Shown one piece after another: positions 33,975 to 43,347 of a DNA stretch of 64,000 nucleotides (position 1 is its first letter; the number at the start of each line of letters is the position of its first letter). The notes beneath the pieces were generated by a model. The model saw nothing but the letters and a program-made list of their open reading frames with translations. It did not search any database and was not told the DNA's origin. This DNA comes from Thermatribacter sp048814795 (GTDB taxonomy: Bacteria; Atribacterota; Atribacteria; Atribacterales; Thermatribacteraceae). The translations under genes and the position numbers were made by a program. The DNA is taken from positions 1,178,001 through 1,242,000 of the forward strand of contig CP184673.1 of NCBI GenBank assembly GCA_048814795.1. The letters run 5' to 3'.

Positions 33975-35081
33975 TTAAATGATTGCCTTTTCAGTATCTA
34001 TGTCAAAGACGTGCATTTTATCAGTGTCTACTACTATTTTCATTGTGTCGCCCACATCAACATGGGTTTGCATATCAAACACAGCTACGATGGTATGTGC
34101 TCCACAGGTAAGATAAACTATTTGTTCAGAGCCCAAAGGTTCTACCACATCGACGGTGGCATCGATAACGTTGCCGTCCTGGCGAAGCATTTCTTTTGAT
34201 ACTGCGAGGTCATAGATGTCCTGGGGTCTGATTCCAAAAGTCACTTCTTTGTTTACGTATGGTTCCAGGGCAGCTCTGTATTCTTCGGGAACAGCAATCT
34301 TAAAGGACTGTCCGTCGAGGACCAGGAAGTCGCCATCTTTTTTCAAAGTCACATCCAGGAAATTCATGGACGGGGTTCCTATAAATCCGGCTACAAACTT
34401 GTTTGCGGGTTTGTTATAAAGTTCAAGTGGGGTACCTACTTGCTGGATGATTCCATCTCTCATAACTACTATTCGGTCTCCCATGGTCATGGCTTCAACC
34501 TGGTCGTGGGTAACGTATATCATGGTAGTTTGAAGCCGGTCATGGAGTTTTGAAAGCTCTGCTCTCATCTGCACGCGTAGCTTTGCATCCAAATTGGAAA
34601 GAGGTTCATCAAAAAGGAAAACCTTGGGGTGACGTACAATAGCTCTTCCTACTGCCACTCGCTGTCTCTGTCCACCTGAGAGCTGTTTTGGTTTTCTTCT
34701 CAGAAGTTCTTGGATGCCAAGTATTTCAGCTGCTTCTTTTACACGTCTGTCTATTTCATCTTTTGGAAACTTACGTAACTTAAGACCGAAAGCCATGTTG
34801 TTGTAAACATCCATGTGGGGGTAAAGAGCATAGTTTTGAAATACCATGGCGATATCGCGATCTTTGGGTGGCACATCATTCACCAGGGTGTCTCCAATAT
34901 AGATTTCACCCTCGTCTACTTCTTCAAGACCAGCAATCATTCTCAGGGTAGTGGTTTTTCCGCATCCTGAGGGACCGACCAGTACGATGAACTCTTTGTC
35001 CTTAATTTCTAGATCCACCTTGTTTACCGCTACTACATCTCCAAACCGCTTGACCACGTTTTTCAAAACAACACCAGCCAT
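33975..35081 (-). CDS. Sugar-type ABC transporter ATP-binding protein (UgpC/MsmK/MalK family)
   Basis: A 368-residue CUT1-family ATPase: Walker A GPSGCGKTT (36-44), Q-loop VFQNYALYPHM, signature LSGGQRQRVAVGRAI, Walker B VFLFDEPLSNLD, H-loop YVTHDQVEAM, and a C-terminal OB/TOBE regulatory region with FGIRPQDI. Such proteins energise one or more sugar or glycerol-phosphate importers. No permease or binding protein is adjacent and the gene has its own promoter and terminator, so it is probably a shared ATPase, like MsmK of several Gram-positive bacteria; the substrate is not predictable. Confidence 0.92.
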   Translation of the reverse strand: MAGVVLKNVVKRFGDVVAVNKVDLEIKDKEFIVLVGPSGCGKTTTLRMIAGLEEVDEGEIYIGDTLVNDVPPKDRDIAMVFQNYALYPHMDVYNNMAFGLKLRKFPKDEIDRRVKEAAEILGIQELLRRKPKQLSGGQRQRVAVGRAIVRHPKVFLFDEPLSNLDAKLRVQMRAELSKLHDRLQTTMIYVTHDQVEAMTMGDRIVVMRDGIIQQVGTPLELYNKPANKFVAGFIGTPSMNFLDVTLKKDGDFLVLDGQSFKIAVPEEYRAALEPYVNKEVTFGIRPQDIYDLAVSKEMLRQDGNVIDATVDVVEPLGSEQIVYLTCGAHTIVAVFDMQTHVDVGDTMKIVVDTDKMHVFDIDTEKAII

Positions 35082-35137
35082 CTATATTCCTCCTTTTTGA
35101 CAAAAAATTTAAAAAGTAATTCAAAAACTACAGAATT

Positions 35138-35166
35138 ATTGTAAAATACATCATTTAATGTGTAAA
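35138..35166 (-). promoter_or_regulatory. Promoter of the stand-alone sugar ABC ATPase gene
   Basis: -35 TTTACA (35166-35161), 17-nt spacer, -10 TACAAT (35143-35138). The -35 overlaps the last codons of whiA. The leader is about 50 nt. Confidence 0.6.
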
Positions 35167-36047
35167 GACTTAGATTCTACCATTTTTTCTATTGTCTTAA
35201 GCCTTCTGTGGGCTTCGCCTTTGGAAATAGGAGGTCTGCAGAGTTTGCCCAGTTCTTTTAGAGAAGCGAGGGGATGTTTAATGCGCAGAAGTGCTATTTC
35301 AAGTAGTTTGGGCGGCAAGGTCTCCAGATCTATCCTTTGCAGTTTTTCTCTTAGGCGCATTGAGTAAGCAACAGTCCTTTCTAAATTGGAAGTCTCACAG
35401 TTGACCCACCTGGTTAACTCGTTGAAGGTGGCTTTCTCGGCGACCAGTTTTTCCAGGATGAGATAGGTGTGTGTTGCTCCTATGGAATGAACAAAACTGG
35501 TTATGGTGTTTATGTTTTTAGAGTATAGAATAAACCTATTGCGGTAAAGTCTCTTTTTAAAATCCAGGTTTTGTTTTTGTAGAAATTCAAGTACTTCATC
35601 ACAGACTTTTTCTGAAGAAAGACGCATTTCCAGTTGGTAAGACTTGTGGGGTTCTCCAAGATAGCCCTTAGTTTCAAAAAGACCTCTTAAAAAGTGAAAA
35701 CCAGCTTCTCGAAGACTATTAATAGAGCGCGTTAAGCTAACCTGTAACAGTTCCCATTTTTTGCCCAATTCGAAATCAACCTGATAGAATTTGCCTTTAT
35801 TTAAGCCTTTCTTATCAAGGGCAAAGATCTGGTAATTGAGTGAACCACCCCGAACTTTTTTCTGAATGGTTACTATTTTTTTAATCAACGCTATGTCTTG
35901 GTGGGTGAAAAGAAGGTAAAATTGATCGTTGCTTTTTTGAAGCACACCCAGACCGTGGATGATGCCCATCCATTCGGCTTCCAGGTTTTGAGGGTTATCG
36001 GGAATAATTGAATAAAGTTCTTCTTTAAGAAAGTTCTGTATTTCCAC
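35151..36047 (-). CDS. whiA: WhiA-family DNA-binding protein
   Basis: A 298-residue WhiA. The N-terminal part resembles a degenerate LAGLIDADG homing-endonuclease fold (LREAGFHFLRGLFETKGYLG near residues 115-131), without catalytic acidic residues. The linker has NCETSNLERTV, and the C-terminal helix-turn-helix (about 255-295) has HPLASLKELG and ISKGEAHRRLKTI, all WhiA signatures. WhiA is a sporulation regulator in Streptomyces and affects division and chromosome segregation in Bacillus. Here it follows uvrC (23-nt overlap, GTG start) rather than the usual rapZ-yvcK pair. Confidence 0.9.
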   Translation of the reverse strand: MEIQNFLKEELYSIIPDNPQNLEAEWMGIIHGLGVLQKSNDQFYLLFTHQDIALIKKIVTIQKKVRGGSLNYQIFALDKKGLNKGKFYQVDFELGKKWELLQVSLTRSINSLREAGFHFLRGLFETKGYLGEPHKSYQLEMRLSSEKVCDEVLEFLQKQNLDFKKRLYRNRFILYSKNINTITSFVHSIGATHTYLILEKLVAEKATFNELTRWVNCETSNLERTVAYSMRLREKLQRIDLETLPPKLLEIALLRIKHPLASLKELGKLCRPPISKGEAHRRLKTIEKMVESKSLHIK

Positions 36048-37887
36048 TTTCTTTTAAAGAATGTTTTTGGATTTTTTCTTTCAGTTTCCAGGCTAAATTT
36101 TTTGAAATTCTCAATTTTTTGCTTATTTCCTGGGGATCAAGGTTTAGAATTTCTTCCAGATTATCAAAAGTTGAAAGAATGAGCTTTTTTCTTTTTTGAC
36201 CTATTCCTTTTACTTCTTCCAGAACAGAGTGAAAGAGCTTTTTATTTCTTTTTATTCTGTGAGAGGTTACTGCAAAACGATGAGCTTCGTTACGCACTCT
36301 TTGCAGGAGCTGCAATGCTTCAGAGTGAACGGGTAATTTGATTGGTTCTTTTTGGAAAGTAGTATAGATTTCTTCGTTTTCTTTAGCAATGGCTATTACC
36401 GGGATATTTTGTCCTTGTGCTTTGAGGGCCTTCAAGGCAGAGGTTAATTGTCCTCGACCTCCATCGATTAAAAAGAGGTCAGGCAGTTTTACATTATTCT
36501 TAGTAAGGTGCTTCAAGTATCTATCAACGGTTTCTTCAATCATTGAGAAGTCGTCAGGATGTTGCAGTCTGGACATGTTGAACTTTCGGTACTCGCTTTT
36601 ACGGGGTTCTCCCTTTTCAAAAATTACCACTACTCCTATTGCTTCGCTGCCCTGGAAATTTGAAATATCTACGCCAGCTATTTTTTCGGGATAGGAGTTG
36701 AGACGCAAAATCTCTTTTAATCCCGAAAGAGAGCTTTGAGTGGCCTTTTCGCGACGCAGTATTCTTGCCCGTTCAGAATTTAAGTTCTTAACCGCGTTTT
36801 CTTTGGCGAAAGATAGTAGGTTTTCTTCTTCCTTATTTTGAGCTTTTCTAACCGAAACAGGTAGGTTTATTTCCTTTTCAAATAGTTCCAAGACATGTTC
36901 TGGATATTCAGAGCTCAAGCATATTTCTTCGGGGAGTAGAAATTGCCCAGAATAGTGCATATCAAGAAATTGGATTAGCACCTCTTCTTTGCTTTCGAAA
37001 TTGGAAATTGTAGCCAAAAAATTCTCGCTATTTATGAGTTTCCCTTTTCTTACCTTCAAAACTACTATGGAACCCAGGTGGTCTTCCTGGGATAATTCCA
37101 TTTCAACAAAGTCTACATTGGTAGATTCATCGAGTACTAAGCGGTACCGAGAAGCGATTCTCTTTATTGCATCAATTTGATTTCTATAGCGTGCTGCTTT
37201 CTCAAATTCCCATTTTTCTGCTTTGTGCCACATTTCCTGTTCCAGTTGTTTTAAAATTTTTTGATAGTCTCCATTTAAAAAAAGAAAGGCGTTTTGGAGG
37301 TTTTTCTGGTACTCTTCTTTAGATATCAAGCCTGTGCAGGGTGCTGAACATAAACCTATTTCGTAATCCAGGCAGGGGCGCTTGATTGGGAAACTTTTTT
37401 CGTCAAGGCTACAGCCTCTCAAAAGAAAAATCGATCTCAACACCTTTAATCCTTCTTTAATTTTTTTGCTGTTGGCGAAAGGACCAAAGTATAAACCATC
37501 TCCTCCAGTCTTTTTGCGGGCTATCTTGACGGCTGGAAAGTCTCCTTTCTGCTCGAACTTTAGGTAGGGATAACTTTTGTCATCTTTTAAGCGGATGTTG
37601 AAGGGAGGCTTGTAGGTTTTAATAAGTTCTTCCTCAAGGAGTAAGGCTTCGTTTTCGTCTCTGGTTAATATGCTCTGGATGAGGGCAATACGTTTACGCA
37701 GTTCTTTTTTAAAAAGAGTAGAACCATTTTGGAGATGTGCTTTGACCCTTTTTTGAATGTTCTTTGCTTTGCCTACATAAATTACTTCTCCACGATTGTC
37801 CTTGAGTAGATAAACCCCACAGTTCTCAGGTAGCTGGGATATGCTTGAAGAATTGACTTCAAACCGGGCAAACTTCTCTGTTTTCAA
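36025..37887 (-). CDS. uvrC: Excinuclease ABC subunit C
   Basis: A 620-residue UvrC: GIY-YIG nuclease (GVYLLKDNRGEVIYVGKAK near 25-43) for the 3' incision, a Cys-rich segment (CSLDEKSF..CLDYEIGLCSAPC), UVR motif (EKWEFEKAARYRNQI) for UvrB binding, RNase H-like domain for the 5' incision (GVDISNFQGSEAIG, FLIDGGRGQ) and C-terminal helix-hairpin-helix (about 560-610). It cuts both sides of lesions bound by UvrB. The start is TTG 37887 after AGAGGTG, overlapping uvrA by 29 nt. Confidence 0.96.
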   Translation of the reverse strand: MKTEKFARFEVNSSSISQLPENCGVYLLKDNRGEVIYVGKAKNIQKRVKAHLQNGSTLFKKELRKRIALIQSILTRDENEALLLEEELIKTYKPPFNIRLKDDKSYPYLKFEQKGDFPAVKIARKKTGGDGLYFGPFANSKKIKEGLKVLRSIFLLRGCSLDEKSFPIKRPCLDYEIGLCSAPCTGLISKEEYQKNLQNAFLFLNGDYQKILKQLEQEMWHKAEKWEFEKAARYRNQIDAIKRIASRYRLVLDESTNVDFVEMELSQEDHLGSIVVLKVRKGKLINSENFLATISNFESKEEVLIQFLDMHYSGQFLLPEEICLSSEYPEHVLELFEKEINLPVSVRKAQNKEEENLLSFAKENAVKNLNSERARILRREKATQSSLSGLKEILRLNSYPEKIAGVDISNFQGSEAIGVVVIFEKGEPRKSEYRKFNMSRLQHPDDFSMIEETVDRYLKHLTKNNVKLPDLFLIDGGRGQLTSALKALKAQGQNIPVIAIAKENEEIYTTFQKEPIKLPVHSEALQLLQRVRNEAHRFAVTSHRIKRNKKLFHSVLEEVKGIGQKRKKLILSTFDNLEEILNLDPQEISKKLRISKNLAWKLKEKIQKHSLKESGNTELS

Positions 37888-40654
37888 GCTTTAACACCTC
37901 TTTTAGAAATTGGCCAGTGTACGATTTGGGATTTTCAGCCACTTCTTCTGGAGTGCCTTCGGCTACAATGTATCCGCCCCTTTCTCCTCCTTCGGGTCCC
38001 AGGTCAATCAGGTAGTCGCAGGATTTGATAACATCAAGATTGTGTTCGATTACCAGGATAGTGTTACCCTTAGAGCGAAGTTCCATCAGTATCTTGAGAA
38101 GCTTTTCCACGTCCGCAAAGTGGAGTCCTGTAGTTGGTTCGTCGAGAAGATACATAGTTTTTCCGGTGGCTACTTTCCCAAGCTCTCTAGCCAGCTTTAT
38201 TCTCTGAGCTTCGCCTCCGGAAAGTGTTGTTGCTGGTTGTCCCAGCTTGATATATCCCAAACCTACTCTTTCCAGAAGTTCAAGTTTTCTCCTGATGGCT
38301 GGTATTTTTTCAAAAAAGCGCAGCGCTTCAGAAACGCTCATATTGAGGACTTCAGCGATATTTTTACCTTTAAATTTTATGTCCAGTGTTTCTCGAGCGT
38401 ATCGCTTGCCTTTGCACTGATCGCAGGTTACAAATACATCAGGTAGAAAATGCATTTCAACCTTGATTACTCCATTGCCCTGACAGTGTTCGCAACGCCC
38501 TCCTTTTACGTTAAAACTGAAGCGCCCTGCTTTATAACCTCTAGCTTTTGACTCGGGTAACTTTGCGAAGAGATTTCTTATTTCAGTAAAGACTCCAGTA
38601 TAGGTGGCTGGGTTAGAACGAGGGGTTCTTCCAATTGGTGATTGATCTATTACGATAACTTTGTCTATATTTTCGCTGCCCAGTATTGTTTCGAATTTTC
38701 CTGGTTCCGTTCTGGAGTGATAGATTTTTTGGGCTAAGGCTTTATAGATGATTTCCTCCATGAGGGTGCTTTTCCCAGAGCCGGATACTCCAGTAATCCC
38801 TACCAGAAGGCCCAGGGGGATTTTTACATCGATATTTTTTAAGTTGTTTGCTCTTGCTCCTTTAATGATCAACCAGGCATCTTTCGGTTTCTCCCGGCGT
38901 ATAGGGACTGGTATTTCCCTTTTCTTACTCAGGTATAGTCCGGTTAAACTCCGAGGATTGTTCATTATCTCTTGGGGTGTGCCCAGAGCAATAATTTGAC
39001 CACCCTCTTCTCCTGCTCCTGGTCCAATGTCTATGATGTAGTCGGCACTCTTAATGGTTTCTTCATCATGTTCCACCACTATTACTGTGTTGCCTAAATT
39101 GCGGAGTCTTTTAAGGGTACCTATAAGTTTCTGGTTGTCTCGGGGATGAAGGCCAATAGTGGGTTCGTCCAGTACATAAAGCACACCCACCAGCCCGGAG
39201 CCTATCTGGGTAGCCAGTCGTATGCGTTGAGATTCCCCTCCAGAAAGAGTCGAGGCGGGTCGGTTAAGGGTAAGATAGTCCAGGCCTACTTCTTTTAGAA
39301 ATGTTAAACGAGATCTTATTTCTCTCAGTAGGGGTTCGGCTACGATTTTCTGATTACCAGAAAATCGTAGGTTTGTGAAAAACTTTCTTAACTCTGCAAT
39401 GGTTAACCTGGAAAGATCTCCTATAGAGAATCCCTTGATTTTGACGGCTAAACTTTCTTTGCGTAACCTATCCCCTTTACACTCGGGGCAGGTTTTGGTT
39501 GCCATAAAAGGAGCTACTTCGTCTCTTTCCCACCAGTATTCAGAATTTAATTTTCGCTCAAGAAAAGTGATAACTCCTTCAAATTCACCCTTGCCATAAA
39601 ATATGATGTTGCGTTCTTCTTCACTGAGTTTTTCGAGAGACACGTTAGTGGGTATTCCCATTCGCTCCAGCTGTTTCTTTACTCGGTTTTTGGAGTAGAA
39701 ACTTTCATCTTCCCAGGGGAGGATGGCGCCTTCTTGAATGCTTTTTGACCAATCAGGTGCTACCAGTCCAGGATCGATAAAGGTGAGATAACCAATACCC
39801 CCGCAGGCGGGACAAGCTCCATAGGGATTGTTAAAGGAAAACATGCGAGGAGTTATTTCTGGGAAGCTTATACCACACTGAGGGCAGGCAAAATGTTCAC
39901 TGAAAATCTCTTCTCTTTCTCCTTTTTCGTGGTAGATTTTTACTTTCATAAACCCCTTACCATATCTGAGAGCGATTTCCACTGAGTCAGCAATTCGGCG
40001 ATGAGCTTCTTTTTCAACCAGTAAGCGGTCTACGACCAGGTCTATTTCATGCTTTTTATTGCGATCCAACTCTATGTTTTCCCAATCTTCAAGCTCCAGC
40101 ATCTCGCCGTCTATTATCACCCTTGCAAAACCGTTCTTAAGAAGATCACTGAGTAGCTTTTTGTACTCTCCCTTTCTGCCCCTTACCAGAGGAGATAGAA
40201 TTGCTATTCTGCTGCCTTTTGGTAGTTGCATTATTTCGTCGGTGATTTGTTGTACAGTCTGAGAAGTTATGCGTTTTCCACACTCCGGACAGAATACCTC
40301 TCCACACCGCGCGAAAAGAACTCTCATATAATCGTAAATCTCAGTCACAGTGCCCACAGTGGAACGAGGGTTATGAGAGGTAGCTTTTTGATTAATGGCT
40401 ATCGTGGGGGAAAGACCTTCTATAAAATCTACGTCGGGTTTTTCCATCTTTTCCAGGAACTGACGGGCGTAGGAAGATAGAGATTCAAGGTAACGTCTCT
40501 GTCCTTCCGCGTAAAGTGTATCAAAAGCCAAGGAGGACTTTCCGGAACCGCTTAATCCAGTGATAACTACCAGCTGGTTGCGCGGTATTTTAACCTCAAT
40601 ATTTTTTAGATTATGTTCCCGAGCTCCTTTAACTAAGATATATTCAGATTTCAT
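37859..40654 (-). CDS. uvrA: Excinuclease ABC subunit A
   Basis: A 931-residue damage sensor with two ABC ATPase halves (first Walker A GLSGSGKSS near 33; second GVSGSGKSTL near 630), each with LSGGESQRI or LSGGEAQRI signatures, and three zinc modules (CPECGK near 120, CPQCG..CPACG near 255-280, CEHCQGNG..CDQCKG near 725-750). It loads UvrB at DNA lesions. It overlaps uvrB by 4 nt at its start region and uvrC at its end. A 13-bp inverted repeat lies in the coding sequence at 39340-39370. Confidence 0.97.
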   Translation of the reverse strand: MKSEYILVKGAREHNLKNIEVKIPRNQLVVITGLSGSGKSSLAFDTLYAEGQRRYLESLSSYARQFLEKMEKPDVDFIEGLSPTIAINQKATSHNPRSTVGTVTEIYDYMRVLFARCGEVFCPECGKRITSQTVQQITDEIMQLPKGSRIAILSPLVRGRKGEYKKLLSDLLKNGFARVIIDGEMLELEDWENIELDRNKKHEIDLVVDRLLVEKEAHRRIADSVEIALRYGKGFMKVKIYHEKGEREEIFSEHFACPQCGISFPEITPRMFSFNNPYGACPACGGIGYLTFIDPGLVAPDWSKSIQEGAILPWEDESFYSKNRVKKQLERMGIPTNVSLEKLSEEERNIIFYGKGEFEGVITFLERKLNSEYWWERDEVAPFMATKTCPECKGDRLRKESLAVKIKGFSIGDLSRLTIAELRKFFTNLRFSGNQKIVAEPLLREIRSRLTFLKEVGLDYLTLNRPASTLSGGESQRIRLATQIGSGLVGVLYVLDEPTIGLHPRDNQKLIGTLKRLRNLGNTVIVVEHDEETIKSADYIIDIGPGAGEEGGQIIALGTPQEIMNNPRSLTGLYLSKKREIPVPIRREKPKDAWLIIKGARANNLKNIDVKIPLGLLVGITGVSGSGKSTLMEEIIYKALAQKIYHSRTEPGKFETILGSENIDKVIVIDQSPIGRTPRSNPATYTGVFTEIRNLFAKLPESKARGYKAGRFSFNVKGGRCEHCQGNGVIKVEMHFLPDVFVTCDQCKGKRYARETLDIKFKGKNIAEVLNMSVSEALRFFEKIPAIRRKLELLERVGLGYIKLGQPATTLSGGEAQRIKLARELGKVATGKTMYLLDEPTTGLHFADVEKLLKILMELRSKGNTILVIEHNLDVIKSCDYLIDLGPEGGERGGYIVAEGTPEEVAENPKSYTGQFLKEVLKLENREVCPV
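39340..39370. repeat. 13-bp perfect inverted repeat inside uvrA
   Basis: CTACGATTTTCTG (39340-39352) and CAGAAAATCGTAG (39358-39370) are exact complements around ATTAC. It encodes the segment R-F-S-G-N-Q-K-I-V near residues 430-438. No function is evident. Confidence 0.9.
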
Positions 40655-42647
40655 TTCCTGACACCTTTCGAAGATTGTTTTTTTCTTTTTTGAGGCGGGT
40701 TATTTCATCTCGCAGAAGGGCAGCTTTTTCAAATTCGAGGTTTTGGGCTGCCTTCCACATTTCCTGAGTAAGGAGTTCAATCCGTTTTTTAAGGCTGGTA
40801 GCACCAGTTTTTTCAAGAATGTGCAAAGCAGCTTCTTCTTCTTTGGTTAGTCCGACAATTTCCGGTATAAGGCTTTTAATTTCTTTTTGAATGCTTTTTG
40901 GAACAATGCCGTTTTTTCGGTTGAATTCCTCTTGGATTTTTCTTCGGCGTCTGGTTTCCTGTACGGCTTTTTCTATTGATTCAGTGATTTTGTCAGTGTA
41001 TAAAATGGCTCTTCCTTCCACGTTACGGGCTGCTCTACCAATGGTTTGGATTAAAGAGACCTCTGATCGTAGAAACCCTTCTTTGTCTGCATCAAGCACA
41101 GCTACCAACCCTACTTCGGGAAGGTCCAGCCCTTCGCGTAACAGGTTTACTCCCACCAGTACATCGAATTTTCCTTCCCTCAGTTCTTTGATTATGCGTG
41201 CTCTTTCTAAGGTGTTGATTTCCGAATGTAAATATTTTACCCGGATACCTTCTGCATTTAAGTAGTCACAGAGATTTTCTGCACCCTTTTTGGTGAGTGT
41301 GGTAACTAAAGTTCTGTTACCTTTGCGGATTTCAGAGCGAATTTCCCCAAGTAAATCTTCGACCTGGCCAGTTGCGGGCTTTATTTCGACCTTAGGGTCC
41401 AGCAATCCCGTTGGACGAATAAGCTGTTCAACAATCTGGTCGCTTATTTCGAGTTCATAATAACTTGGAGTAGCTGAGACAAAGAGACACTGGTTGATTT
41501 TACTGGTGAATTCTTCAAAGGTTAAAGGTCGATTATCAAATGCAGAGGGAAGACGGAAGCCAAATTCTACCAGGGATTCTTTGCGAGAGCGATCTCCTTC
41601 GTGCATGCCTTTGAGTTGGGGAACGGTAACGTGTGATTCATCAATTATAATCAGAAAGTCTTTGGGGAAGTAGTCAAGAAGTGTATAAGGTGGTTCGCCG
41701 GGTTTTCTCCCGTCTAGATGTCGAGAATAATTTTCGATTCCCGGACAGTATCCGGTTTCTCGAAGCAGCTCAAGGTCATAAAGGGTTCTGCGCTTTATCC
41801 TTTCTGCTTCGGTAACTCTACCTTGCGAAAGAAAATACTGCACTCGCTCTTCCATTTCTTCTTCTATGTTTTTGAGTGCTTTTTCGAAAATGAGCTGGTC
41901 AGCAAGGTAATGTTTGGCTGGATATATAAACACCTCATCAAGTCTCTGGATAGTTTTTCCACTGACTGGATCGGTAATTTTTATGGCTTCGAGTTCCTCT
42001 CCCCAGAATTCAAAGCGGAGGGCCTTATCACTGTAAGCTGGAAAAAGCTCAACGGTATCACCTTTGATTCTGAAAGTACCATTTTTGAACTCAATTTCGT
42101 TACGTTCATAAAGAAGATCAACAAGTTTTCTGACAAAAGTATCTCTTGAATACAGGTTACCTCTTTTAACGTGAAAGACTCTTTTCTGATATTCTGCTGG
42201 GGAACCAATTCCATAAATACAGGATACGGAAGCTACTATTATTACGTCTCTTCTTTCCATAAGTGAGCTTGTTGCCTTGAGGCGCATCCTGTCTATCTGC
42301 TCATTGATGGAGGCATCTTTTTCAATATAGAGGTCGTATTCTGGCACGTAAGCTTCGGGTTGATAATAGTCGTAGTAACTCACAAAGTATTCAACGGCAT
42401 TTTGAGGGAAAAAGGTTTTCATTTCACTGTAAAGCTGAGCAGCCAGGGTTTTATTGTGGGATATGATTAGAGTGGGTTTTCCAAGAGCTGCGATTACGTT
42501 TGCCATAGTGAAAGTTTTTCCAGATCCCGTTACTCCAATCAGGGTCTGGTATCTATATCCTTTCTCAAAACCTGTTTTAATCTCCTGTATGGCTTGAGGT
42601 TGATCTCCACAGGGTTTAAATTGAGAAATTAATTTGAAAGTTTTCAT
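40644..42647 (-). CDS. uvrB: Excinuclease ABC subunit B
   Basis: A 667-residue helicase-like protein: FKPCGDQPQAI, Walker A GVTGSGKT (38-45), the beta-hairpin region YYDYYQPEAYVP, DEAD-like DESHVT, motif VI QTIGRAARN, and the C-terminal UVR motif (AAQNLEFEKAALLRDEI) that contacts UvrC. It verifies damage and nucleates incision. I start at ATG 42647, matching the family N-terminus, with AAGGAAG 11 nt upstream; an in-frame TTG 13 codons earlier is less likely. First of the uvrB-uvrA-uvrC trio. Confidence 0.95.
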   Translation of the reverse strand: MKTFKLISQFKPCGDQPQAIQEIKTGFEKGYRYQTLIGVTGSGKTFTMANVIAALGKPTLIISHNKTLAAQLYSEMKTFFPQNAVEYFVSYYDYYQPEAYVPEYDLYIEKDASINEQIDRMRLKATSSLMERRDVIIVASVSCIYGIGSPAEYQKRVFHVKRGNLYSRDTFVRKLVDLLYERNEIEFKNGTFRIKGDTVELFPAYSDKALRFEFWGEELEAIKITDPVSGKTIQRLDEVFIYPAKHYLADQLIFEKALKNIEEEMEERVQYFLSQGRVTEAERIKRRTLYDLELLRETGYCPGIENYSRHLDGRKPGEPPYTLLDYFPKDFLIIIDESHVTVPQLKGMHEGDRSRKESLVEFGFRLPSAFDNRPLTFEEFTSKINQCLFVSATPSYYELEISDQIVEQLIRPTGLLDPKVEIKPATGQVEDLLGEIRSEIRKGNRTLVTTLTKKGAENLCDYLNAEGIRVKYLHSEINTLERARIIKELREGKFDVLVGVNLLREGLDLPEVGLVAVLDADKEGFLRSEVSLIQTIGRAARNVEGRAILYTDKITESIEKAVQETRRRRKIQEEFNRKNGIVPKSIQKEIKSLIPEIVGLTKEEEAALHILEKTGATSLKKRIELLTQEMWKAAQNLEFEKAALLRDEITRLKKEKNNLRKVSGNEI

Positions 42648-42708
42648 GGGTTGTTTTGCTTCCTTTCCCACCTGAAGAAAAACCAAGTTAGGGTTTATCT
42701 ATTCCCGC

Positions 42709-43347
42709 TTAATTACTTTCAGGGCGAGAACGAGAGGAGATTGCTTTCCATAACTTTTGGATTTCAAGCTTTAGTTTTTCTGGATTGTCGTAATCATTGT
42801 TTATAATCAAATCTGCTCTTTTCTCCAAGCATTTTTGGAAAAACTGACTTTTAATCAGCTGTTCTACTTCCGAGATAGACAAACCCCTTTTGAGGAGTCT
42901 TTCTTTTTGGATTTTGGAATGAGCTTTAATTATCACGAGGTAGTCCAGCATAGTATAAAAGCCGCCCTCCCATAGAATAGCTCCGTTGATAATGATTAAA
43001 GGGTAGCCGGTCGATTTCGAAATGATCTTTTTTGTTTCCCAGTATATGAGAGGGTGCGTTATTTGGTTCAGTAAGAGCAACATTTTTTTATTCCTGAAGA
43101 CTATCTTTCTCAATTTATGTCGGCAGAGATTTCCCTTTGAATCAAGGATTTTTGTTCCCCAGGTTTTAACAACTGCTTTCCAGATGGGTCCCCCTTTTTT
43201 AGAGAGGTTTTTGGCAATAGCATCCAGGTCAATAATTCTGGTTGTTTGAGGATCAAAAAACGAACACAGAGTGCTTTTGCCAGTACAACTGCCTCCGCCT
43301 ACACCGATAATTAAGGGTTTTTTAGGAGCTGCAGTAGAGTTCAACAT
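42709..43347 (-). CDS. coaE: Dephospho-CoA kinase
   Basis: A 212-residue P-loop kinase: GVGGGSCTGKSTL near residues 15-27, DLDAIAKNL, and the RADLIINNDY lid region. It phosphorylates the 3'-hydroxyl of dephospho-CoA, the last step of CoA synthesis. The sequence is somewhat divergent (usual GLTGGIGSGKS, DAD). It overlaps glgA by 26 nt; a polA-near-coaE order is common in Firmicutes. Confidence 0.88.
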   Translation of the reverse strand: MLNSTAAPKKPLIIGVGGGSCTGKSTLCSFFDPQTTRIIDLDAIAKNLSKKGGPIWKAVVKTWGTKILDSKGNLCRHKLRKIVFRNKKMLLLLNQITHPLIYWETKKIISKSTGYPLIIINGAILWEGGFYTMLDYLVIIKAHSKIQKERLLKRGLSISEVEQLIKSQFFQKCLEKRADLIINNDYDNPEKLKLEIQKLWKAISSRSRPESN

